From Ligilactobacillus murinus DSM 20452 = NBRC 14221 (GTDB taxonomy: Bacteria; Bacillota; Bacilli; Lactobacillales; Lactobacillaceae): DNA of 54,528 nt. Positions 34,836-41,919 of the stretch are shown here, in pieces. The notes under the pieces are model-generated. The model worked only from the letters and a program-made list of their open reading frames with translations. It was not told where the DNA came from and did no database searches. Within the stretch, counting starts at the first letter, position 1. Every line of letters begins with the position of its first letter. Where the stretch lies: positions 1-54,528 of the forward strand of contig NZ_BCVJ01000006.1 in assembly GCF_001591685.1 (NCBI RefSeq), read 5' to 3'. The position numbers and the translations under genes were made by a program.

Positions 34836-36254
34836 ATGAATGAACAAGCATGTACGACGATCTTAGTAGGAAAGAAGGCCACGATCGATGGATCGACGAT
34901 GATCGCGCGTAATGACGATACGTTTTTACCACTGACACCACAGCGCTTTATCATGCAGAAAGCAGTGCATGGACGTCATGAAATGTGGCGCTCAACGCAA
35001 AATGGGTTTGAAGCCCCACTGCCAGCTGATGGTTATCGGACGACGATGACACCAAATGTTGATGTTAAAGGTTTAGGCTACTTTGGTGAAAGTTCGATCA
35101 ATGAAAAAAATGTTGCAATGTCAGCGACCGAGTCTGTTTATGGCAATCCGCTAGCTCTAGCCCACGATCCTTTTGTCGTGGATGGTCTAGCGGAGGATTC
35201 TTTACAATCAATGGTCGCACCATTTATCACTTCAGCTAGGGAAGGTGTTTTATATTTAGGCGAATTGATCAAAAAATATGGTTCACCTGAAGGAAATGGC
35301 GTCTTGTTCGCTGATAAAGATGAAGTTTGGTACATGGAGATCGTAACGGGACATCATTGGGCAGCCACGAGGATCCCTGATGATGCATATGCGATCGCTG
35401 CTAATCAAGTTGCACAAGATTACATAGATTTTAATGATCCACAAAACTATTTGTGGTCAGAAGGCTTACAAGAATTTGTGGAAAAATACCACTTGAATCC
35501 TGATAAGTCGACGTTTAATTTCAGAAAGATCTTTGGGACTGACAATGAAAAAGATCGGCATTACAATACGCCCCGTGTATGGTATGGGCAACGTTATTTT
35601 AACCCAGAGATCCAGCAAGATCCACAATCAAGTGACTTACCATTTATCTGCCGTTCTAAGCGCTTATTGAAAGTTGAGGATCTGACATACGTTTTGGCTT
35701 CACACTATAACGAAACTAAATACGATCCTTTGGGGCACGGAAGTCAAGCCGACAAGCTTAAATTTCGGCCGATCTCATTGAATCGGACCCAAAATTCGCA
35801 TGTTTTACAGATCAGAAATGATGTTTTCACTAAGAATGCAGCGTTGATGTGGATCTGCTTTGGGGTGCCAACATTTACCCCATATGTGCCATTCTATACG
35901 AATGCGACTGATACTGATCCAAGTTGGAGTCAAACGCCATTGGAGTATGATATCACCAGTGCTTATTGGATGTATCGAACATTATCGATGCTGACCGAAT
36001 CACATTATGCCCAATTCGTGCAAAAAAATCGTGATTATTTGATCAAAACACGTGAAGTTTTACACCGTTTGATCAGTGAGATCGACAATGGAGTAGCCGA
36101 TTTGAATGGAGAAGAAGCAACGGCATATTTGACCAAAGAAAATTACCGGATCGTAGCTAAGATGCGAGAGTTGACGATGGAAGCGATCGCTGATTGCGTT
36201 ACTGGTGGTTTAGAATTATCGAAACTTACTTTCGATATGGATAAGAATCTTTAA
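34836..36254 (+). CDS. pepD: C69-family dipeptidase
   Basis: A cytoplasmic peptidase of 472 aa of the N-terminal-nucleophile type, releasing amino acids from dipeptides. MNEQACTTILVGKKATIDGS places the conserved Cys at residue 6, as in lactobacillar PepD proteins. This supports the ATG at 34836 over 34827, which would also sit only 2 bases from AGGAAGG. The family DGSTMIARNDD and EVWYMEIVTGHHWAA stretches are present. It stands alone and is likely part of peptide use by this amino-acid-requiring organism. Confidence 0.93.
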   Translation: MNEQACTTILVGKKATIDGSTMIARNDDTFLPLTPQRFIMQKAVHGRHEMWRSTQNGFEAPLPADGYRTTMTPNVDVKGLGYFGESSINEKNVAMSATESVYGNPLALAHDPFVVDGLAEDSLQSMVAPFITSAREGVLYLGELIKKYGSPEGNGVLFADKDEVWYMEIVTGHHWAATRIPDDAYAIAANQVAQDYIDFNDPQNYLWSEGLQEFVEKYHLNPDKSTFNFRKIFGTDNEKDRHYNTPRVWYGQRYFNPEIQQDPQSSDLPFICRSKRLLKVEDLTYVLASHYNETKYDPLGHGSQADKLKFRPISLNRTQNSHVLQIRNDVFTKNAALMWICFGVPTFTPYVPFYTNATDTDPSWSQTPLEYDITSAYWMYRTLSMLTESHYAQFVQKNRDYLIKTREVLHRLISEIDNGVADLNGEEATAYLTKENYRIVAKMRELTMEAIADCVTGGLELSKLTFDMDKNL

Positions 36255-36331
36255 AGTCGTGATATAAAATTTTGTAATTTGTAGATTTTTTGTGTAGAAT
36301 GTTCACTAAGATTTAATTGGGATGTGAAATA

Positions 36332-36814
36332 ATGGAAATCAAGGTCAGTGATTTTATCACAGCAGTCACAGAAGAAAAATTTAATCGAGATACGATCTTA
36401 GCCACACTTGCACAAGTTGAAGATCTAGGAATTGCAGATAGTTTAGCTCCGATCATGGAAAAAATGATGGATGCGATCAAGCAAGATCAACTGGAACAAG
36501 CAGAGCTCTCGATCGAAGGTAGTGACGAACCGATCCAGATCCGACTTGAGACTGGGATCATCAATTTACCATTTGAAAATATCAATCGGGTCGCTAATTT
36601 CTTTGATGAACTTGAAGCCAGTGTACCAGTAAATGTCTATTTGGTAGTCGTATCACCTGATTTGAATGCTTCCGGGCTACATATCATGCAGATCTGCCCA
36701 GCCAGTGATTTTGTCCGTGGACAAGGTCAAGATGCAGTGCTAGTCGCTGTAGCTGAAAGCTTGAAAAAGATCCAAGAAAATGAAGCACAAAAAGAAAAAG
36801 TGACAGCTAAATAA
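36332..36814 (+). CDS. Conserved-looking cytoplasmic protein, unknown
   Basis: An acidic protein of 160 aa with no signal or membrane segment. The middle (about 75-130) alternates strands and helices (RVANFFDELEASVPVNVYLVVVSPDLN, MQICPASDFVRGQGQDAVLVAVAESL). The ATG at 36332 is preferred over TTG 36317; the ribosome binding site is weak (GGGATGTG). It sits between pepD and the T-box with its own terminator. I do not recognise its family. Confidence 0.6.
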   Translation: MEIKVSDFITAVTEEKFNRDTILATLAQVEDLGIADSLAPIMEKMMDAIKQDQLEQAELSIEGSDEPIQIRLETGIINLPFENINRVANFFDELEASVPVNVYLVVVSPDLNASGLHIMQICPASDFVRGQGQDAVLVAVAESLKKIQENEAQKEKVTAK

Positions 36815-36817
36815 ATC

Positions 36818-36853
36818 AAAGTTCCAAACTTCGAGCGGAGTTTGGAACTTTTT
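36818..36853 (+). terminator. Intrinsic terminator after the unknown gene at 36332
   Basis: AAAGTTCCAAACT pairs perfectly with AGTTTGGAACTTT around TCGAGCGG, followed by T-rich sequence. Confidence 0.92.
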
Positions 36854-36987
36854 GATATAAAAGTAATTTAATAATAAAGTATCAGTTAGGTTAGTTTTTT
36901 ATAATTTTGTTTTGGGTAAAAAAGTCAGTATTAGTAGTGGTTCTAGCGGATAGATAAATATTTATCAAGAAAATATTAAAAAACTTA

Positions 36988-37016
36988 TTGACAAATTAAA
37001 GAAATAAAGATAATAT
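36988..37016 (+). promoter_or_regulatory. Promoter of the metNIQ T-box transcript
   Basis: TTGACA (36988-36993), 17 bases, TAATAT (37011-37016). The transcript would begin near 37023, at the start of the T-box leader. Confidence 0.65.
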
Positions 37017-37021
37017 CAAAG

Positions 37022-37304
37022 CAACAAAGATAACTGAATATTTAAAGACGTTGATGAGAAGAGTAGTCTGTTGGAGTAGATAGACAGAGACCCTCGGTTG
37101 CTGAAAAGGGGGATCGAAAGAGGAGATGAAGATGAGCTCGGAGTCTGATCGTTGGTGCAAGCTTGCGGTCCGTTTTAATGCGATATAATTTGAGACTACT
37201 GATTTAGAGTTAGTAGTTGATGAGTCTACTTTTGTGAAGAAGTAGAAAAATAAGGTGGTACCGCGAGTTTTCGTCCTTTTAGGGGTGGAAGCTTTTTTTT
37301 TTTT
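37022..37304 (+). ncRNA. T-box leader of metNIQ
   Basis: The conserved T-box sequence AAGGTGGTACCGCG lies at 37252-37265. It is followed by a terminator (37267-37304) pairing GTTTTCGTCCT with AGGGGTGGAAGC before a run of about 12 T. Upstream, GAGAAGAGTAG, GACAGAGACC, a GGTTGCTG loop and GAAAGAGG fit Stem I elements. GAGATGAAGATGAG near 37120-37135 contains ATG triplets in the expected specifier region, consistent with uncharged tRNA-Met opening the metNIQ genes. I did not fold Stem I, so the specifier is a proposal. Confidence 0.9.
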
Positions 37305-37344
37305 ACCCTAATTTTAAAATTAACGATGAGAAAGTAGTGATCAA

Positions 37345-38385
37345 ATGATTGAATTTAAGCAAGTTTCAAAGACTTTTGCGACCGCCAGTGGTCAAGTTGA
37401 TGCGGTCAAAAATGTTGATCTGACCATCAACGCGGGTGAAGTTTATGGGATCGTCGGTTTTTCCGGCGCTGGTAAAAGTACTTTAGTCCGCATGTTAAAT
37501 GGCTTAGAGACACCGACTAGCGGTGAAGTGATCATCAATGGTAAGCGGATCGATAATTTAAAAGGTAAAGAGTTACGTGATCAAAGAAAGAAGATCGGTA
37601 TTATTTTTCAACATTTTAACCTCTTGTGGTCACGGACTGTTTTAGAAAATATTGAATTTCCGCTAGAATTAGTAGGGGTCGCTAAAGAAGAACGGCGCAA
37701 GAAAGCTAAGCATTTAGCAGAATTAGTTGGTTTAGGTGAACGGATCAATGCCTATCCGTCCCAGCTTTCTGGGGGTCAAAAGCAGCGAGTCGGGATCGCC
37801 CGTGCTTTAGCGACTGATCCAGATATTTTGATCTCAGATGAAGCGACTAGCGCACTTGATCCCCAAACGACAGATGAAGTTTTAGATCTGTTAGATGAGA
37901 TCAACGAAAAACTTAATTTGACGATCGTGATCATCACCCATGAAATGCACGTTATTCGCCGCTTAGCTGATAAAGTTGCAGTGATGGAAAATGGCCAAGT
38001 GATCGAAGAAGGTCCGGTATCAGAAGTCTTCACGCATCCAAAAGAAGAGTTGACTAAACGCTTTGTCAGTGCGGAAGTCGATACCAAACAAACAACTGAT
38101 GTCAAACAAGTTGTTACCAACTTACTTGAGAAAAATCCACAAGGCAAGTTAGTTGAGCTCAAGTTCCATGGTCAACAAGTTGAACGTCCTGTGATCAATG
38201 AATTGAGTAAAAGTTTCCCTGAATTAGAGATCAGCATCTTAGAAGGCTCGATCCACCAATTAGCGGACAAGGGGACTATTGGATCATTGTTCGTTCAACT
38301 AGTGGGACCAGTTGAACAACTCAAAGAAGCATTGACTTTATTAGAAAAACTCCAAGTAGAAGCGAAGGTGATCGAACATGGATAG
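37345..38385 (+). CDS. metN: Methionine ABC transporter, ATP-binding protein
   Basis: A protein of 346 aa energising methionine uptake. Walker A is GFSGAGKST (near 38-46), the signature is LSGGQKQR (near 140), and Walker B is ILISDEATSALD. The C-terminal part (about 265-345) is the NIL/ACT-like domain of MetN, which senses methionine and inhibits the pump. Its stop overlaps the metI start by 8 bases. It is the first gene of metNIQ behind the T-box. Confidence 0.95.
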   Translation: MIEFKQVSKTFATASGQVDAVKNVDLTINAGEVYGIVGFSGAGKSTLVRMLNGLETPTSGEVIINGKRIDNLKGKELRDQRKKIGIIFQHFNLLWSRTVLENIEFPLELVGVAKEERRKKAKHLAELVGLGERINAYPSQLSGGQKQRVGIARALATDPDILISDEATSALDPQTTDEVLDLLDEINEKLNLTIVIITHEMHVIRRLADKVAVMENGQVIEEGPVSEVFTHPKEELTKRFVSAEVDTKQTTDVKQVVTNLLEKNPQGKLVELKFHGQQVERPVINELSKSFPELEISILEGSIHQLADKGTIGSLFVQLVGPVEQLKEALTLLEKLQVEAKVIEHG

Positions 38386-39064
38386 TCAAGGTTTAGCATC
38401 ATATTTTGAATTTAAAAATGTGAACTGGCCCAATCTTTGGGCAGCCACTTGGGAAACAGTTTGGATGACCGTTGTTTCAGTGGCGATCGTAGCAGTTTTA
38501 GGATTATTATTAGGTTTGTTACTTTATGAAACATCCGATAGTAAGAGTTTTGCAGTTAGAGCTTTAAATTGGATCGTAGCATTGTTCGTCAATGTTTTTC
38601 GCTCGATCCCCTTTATCATCTTGATCGTCTTGTTACTACCAGTTACCCAAGTAATTGTTGGGGCGATCACAGGTGCTAAAGCTGCGATCCCATCGTTAGT
38701 CATTTCAGCAGCTCCATTTTATGCTCGGCTAGTTGAATTAGCCTTCCATGAAGTTGATGGGGGCGTGATCGAAGCGGCTGATGCGATGGGAGCAACCAAA
38801 TGGCAGATCGTGTATAAAGTTTTGATTCCCGAAAGTTTACCAGCTTTAGTTTCTGGGATCACAGTTACAGCGATCTCATTGATCGGATATACGGCCATGG
38901 CTGGGGCGATCGGAGCTGGTGGTTTGGGACAATTGGCCTATACTGATGGGTTCCAATCTTACAACAATGCGATCACTTTAGTTGCCACAGCAGTGATCGT
39001 GGTCATCGTCTTTGTATTCCAATATCTAGGCGACTTTTCAGTTCGCAAGATCGACAAGCGTTAG
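38378..39064 (+). CDS. metI: Methionine ABC transporter, permease
   Basis: A membrane protein of 228 aa with 5-6 helices forming the channel as a homodimer. The EAA loop, where MetN docks, is EAADAMGATKWQIVYKVLIPESLPALVSG. The MetI-typical FRSIPFIILIVLLLP is also present. The ATG at 38378 lies within the end of metN. It is followed by metQ after 41 bases, with GGAGG in the gap. Confidence 0.95.
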   Translation: MDSQGLASYFEFKNVNWPNLWAATWETVWMTVVSVAIVAVLGLLLGLLLYETSDSKSFAVRALNWIVALFVNVFRSIPFIILIVLLLPVTQVIVGAITGAKAAIPSLVISAAPFYARLVELAFHEVDGGVIEAADAMGATKWQIVYKVLIPESLPALVSGITVTAISLIGYTAMAGAIGAGGLGQLAYTDGFQSYNNAITLVATAVIVVIVFVFQYLGDFSVRKIDKR

Positions 39065-39105
39065 TTAGTAATTATAAAAAATAATCATTTATGGAGGAGA
39101 TCACT

Positions 39106-39924
39106 ATGAAAAAAAGTATCAAACGTTTATTAGGTGTTACAGTTGCAGCGACAGCCTTGCTTTTAGGAGCAGCTAATACAGCTAAAGCCGACACGACTTT
39201 GACTGTCGGGGCTTCAGCTGAACCACATGCTAAGATCTTAGAACATGTGAAGCCAGAATTGAAAAAACAAGGCGTTGATCTAAAAGTTAAAGTTTTTAAT
39301 GACTATATCTTGCCAAACAAGGCTTTAGCTAATAAAGAATTGGATGCAAATTACTTCCAACACGTACCATTTTTAGATAACTGGAACAAGAAAAATAAGG
39401 GCTCTTTGATCAATGTTGGTGGTGTTCACCTCGAACCGATCGGGGTCTATTCCAAGAAATATAAGAGTCTAAAGGACTTACCAAAGAACGCGACAGTTTA
39501 TGTTTCAAGTAACGTTGCTGACTATGGGCGTGTATTACAGATCTTTAAAGATGCTGGGTTGATCACCTTGAAAAAAGGGACCAACTTGACGAATGCAACC
39601 TTTAAAGATATCAAAACTAACAAGAAAAACATCAAATTCAAACACACATTTGAAGCTAAATTGATGCCTAAACTTTATGAATCAAACGAAGCTGATGCAA
39701 CAGTCATCAATGCTAATTATGCAGTTCAAGCCGGGATCGATCCTACTAAAAAGGCGATCGCATTAGAAAAGAAGAATTCACCTTATGTAAATATCATTGC
39801 TGTTCGTAAGAGTGAAAAGAACAACAAAGCGATCAAGAAATTAGTCAAAGTCCTTCAATCCAAATCAACTCAAAAATGGATCGAAAAAGAATTTGATGGC
39901 GCTGTGATCCCCGCAATTAAATAA
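39106..39924 (+). CDS. metQ: Methionine-binding protein of the NlpA/MetQ family, without lipobox
   Basis: A secreted substrate-binding protein of 272 aa. The NlpA-family fold is indicated by VGASAEPHAKILEHVKP, ANYFQHVPFLDNWN and VGGVHLEPIGVYS. The signal peptide ends LLLGAANTAKADTT, an AXA-type site; there is no Cys at the lipid-attachment position, and none was seen elsewhere. It would be released or held by charge, which is unusual for a Gram-positive binding protein. The start at 39106 has GGAGGAG 6 bases upstream; an in-frame start at 39091 would contain it. It ends in a terminator. Confidence 0.9.
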   Translation: MKKSIKRLLGVTVAATALLLGAANTAKADTTLTVGASAEPHAKILEHVKPELKKQGVDLKVKVFNDYILPNKALANKELDANYFQHVPFLDNWNKKNKGSLINVGGVHLEPIGVYSKKYKSLKDLPKNATVYVSSNVADYGRVLQIFKDAGLITLKKGTNLTNATFKDIKTNKKNIKFKHTFEAKLMPKLYESNEADATVINANYAVQAGIDPTKKAIALEKKNSPYVNIIAVRKSEKNNKAIKKLVKVLQSKSTQKWIEKEFDGAVIPAIK

Positions 39925-39931
39925 TTGCTCT

Positions 39932-39965
39932 AAAGCACCTAGGCTTATGCGTCTAGGTGCTTTTT
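39932..39965 (+). terminator. Intrinsic terminator of metNIQ
   Basis: AAAGCACCTAG pairs with CTAGGTGCTTT around GCTTATGCGT, followed by T-rich sequence. Confidence 0.93.
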
Positions 39966-40087
39966 GCTCAAAAAAATGATATGATTGTCTATAGTAGAAA
40001 CGAGACTGGACTTTGACGGTTACTGTGATCGAGCTAGGAGTGCCAGAATCAATAAGATAACTATTTTTGAATGGAGATGGAGTTAAT

Positions 40088-41428
40088 ATGTCTAGTGGTC
40101 AGGCGATAACGAATCTGATCATCATCTTAATTGTTTTTTATTTTGCTGCTTTCTTTGTCGCGGCAGAGTTTGCGATCGTATCGGTACGTAAAAGTGCGAT
40201 CGAAAGTGCGTTAGAAAACGAGGAAGGTAACCAACGAAAGCTAAAATTAGCCTTGAAGATGGTCACCAACATGAATGAGTATCTTTCAACGACTCAGGTG
40301 GGGATCTCGACGACAGGGATCATTTTAGGTTGGATCGGGGCTGATACCTTGACCAAGATCTTGACGGATGTTTTAGGCTTTATGCCGATCAACCATGCGA
40401 CAACGGTGGCGATCAGTGCGGTCTTGGGGGTCGTGATCTTAACGTATCTTGAAGTGGTCGTAACGGAGATCGTACCTAAAAATATCAGTATCGATATGCC
40501 ATTAAAAGTGATGATGTTTATTGTAACGCCATTGCATTATTTCCACGTGGCATTTTACCCATTTGTATGGTTGCTAAATGCCTCGGCATCTGGGATCGTG
40601 CGCTTAGTCGGTTTAAAACCAGCGGGTGAAGGCCAAGATGTCTTATCGCAAAGTGAGATCTTGAGTATTTCACGCAATGCAGTGACTGGTGGTGCGATCG
40701 ATAAAGATGATTTTGTATATATGCAACGTGCTTTTGAGTTCAACGATAAGGTCGCTAAAGATATCATGGTCGACCGAACGAGTTTAGAGGTCGTTGATAT
40801 CACAGATACAGTGCATGATGTGATCGAAAAGTATCTACACAAAAAGTATACGCGCTATCCGGTAGTGGCAAATAACGATAAAGATAAGATCTTGGGCTAT
40901 GTTTATATCTATGATATGATCCGCCAAGCCCAAGTTGATGATACAGTTCGGGTAAGCAAATTGATGCGAACGATCATCACAGTCCCAGAGGTTACTCCGA
41001 TCCAAAAATTACTTCAAAGTATGGTCCAAAAGCAAACGCCGATCGTGGTCGTGTTAGATGAATACGGTGGAACTAGTGGGATCGTAACTGACCGTGACAT
41101 CTATGAAGAATTATTTGGCACTGTGCGTGATGAAGCTGATGATGTTATCCAAGAAGATATCGTGGATAATCATGATGGGACCTATCGTGTTTCAGGTAAA
41201 ACGACCCTTTATGATTTCCAACGCTTCTTTGATTTTTATACCAACGATTTCCAAGAAGCTGAGAGTGTAACGATCGCAGGTTATCTTTTGGAAAATTATA
41301 AAGTTGAATTGGGGACAGTCATCACTTTGGGCGACTTCGATATCAAAGTTACTGATTTTAGCCGAAACTATATCGAATGGATGGAAGTCAGTCCACATCA
41401 AGACACTGAAGTAAAAACTGAGAGTTAA
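40088..41428 (+). CDS. CNNM/DUF21 membrane protein with CBS pair and CorC domain
   Basis: A protein of 446 aa. Three or four membrane helices make up the DUF21 domain (about 5-195). Two CBS domains follow (about 215-335: DIMVDRTSLEVVDITDTV and TIITVPEVTPIQKLL). The CorC/HlyC domain is at the end (about 355-435). Members transport Mg2+ or other ions, or respond to metals; older annotation as hemolysin is not supported. The ATG at 40088 is chosen because GGAG lies 6 bases upstream. Confidence 0.9.
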   Translation: MSSGQAITNLIIILIVFYFAAFFVAAEFAIVSVRKSAIESALENEEGNQRKLKLALKMVTNMNEYLSTTQVGISTTGIILGWIGADTLTKILTDVLGFMPINHATTVAISAVLGVVILTYLEVVVTEIVPKNISIDMPLKVMMFIVTPLHYFHVAFYPFVWLLNASASGIVRLVGLKPAGEGQDVLSQSEILSISRNAVTGGAIDKDDFVYMQRAFEFNDKVAKDIMVDRTSLEVVDITDTVHDVIEKYLHKKYTRYPVVANNDKDKILGYVYIYDMIRQAQVDDTVRVSKLMRTIITVPEVTPIQKLLQSMVQKQTPIVVVLDEYGGTSGIVTDRDIYEELFGTVRDEADDVIQEDIVDNHDGTYRVSGKTTLYDFQRFFDFYTNDFQEAESVTIAGYLLENYKVELGTVITLGDFDIKVTDFSRNYIEWMEVSPHQDTEVKTES

Positions 41429-41434
41429 ACAATT

Positions 41435-41472
41435 AGAAGAGATCAAGGATGCAACTTGGTTTCTTCTTTTTT
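41435..41472 (+). terminator. Intrinsic terminator of the CBS/CorC gene
   Basis: AGAAGAGATCAAG pairs with CTTGGTTTCTTCT (two mismatches) around GATGCAA, followed by T6. Confidence 0.78.
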
Positions 41473-41517
41473 AAAACTTAAAAAGTTGTTCGAAATATAA
41501 TTTAATGAGGTGATCTA

Positions 41518-41919
41518 ATGATAAAAGTAGCAGCTGCTGTGATCGTTTCGGATGGTAAGATCTTAGCTGCCAAACGAAAAAATGAACGCCTTGGCGGAGG
41601 CTTTTGGGAATTTCCTGGTGGTAAACTCGAGCCAGGTGAAACACCGAAACAAGCTTGTCAAAGAGAGGTTGCCGAAGAGTTGGGCGATCAATGTGAAGTG
41701 CTGGAGCGAATCGAGGTCTCACGGCATTTTACGACGCCGTATGGTGAATTAGAGATCGATTTTTTTTGGACCAAACTAAAGACATATAATTTAAAATTAG
41801 TGGCAGCTAGTGAGTACAGGTGGTTGACCCCCGAACAACTGGAAAGTGTTACGTGGCTCAAGCCCTCTGAACCAGTTTTAGAGGTCATCAAACAAACAGA
41901 TCTGAGGAAATTTGAATGA
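41518..41919 (+). CDS. Nudix hydrolase, MutT/CTP-pyrophosphohydrolase-like
   Basis: A protein of 133 aa that hydrolyses nucleoside triphosphates or related pyrophosphates. The Nudix box is complete (GGKLEPGETPKQACQREVAEELGD, about 36-60). The GGGFWEFPGGKLE context resembles MutT and YfoO-type enzymes acting on oxidised or non-canonical dNTPs, but substrate is not fixed. It is coupled to the next gene by an ATGA overlap. This pairing hints at a joint nucleic-acid role. Confidence 0.9.
   Translation: MIKVAAAVIVSDGKILAAKRKNERLGGGFWEFPGGKLEPGETPKQACQREVAEELGDQCEVLERIEVSRHFTTPYGELEIDFFWTKLKTYNLKLVAASEYRWLTPEQLESVTWLKPSEPVLEVIKQTDLRKFE

Noticed and set aside
40067-41428. Hemolysin as the name of the CBS/CorC protein.
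   Set aside because: The domain layout is that of CNNM/CorC ion-handling proteins; haemolysis is not supported.
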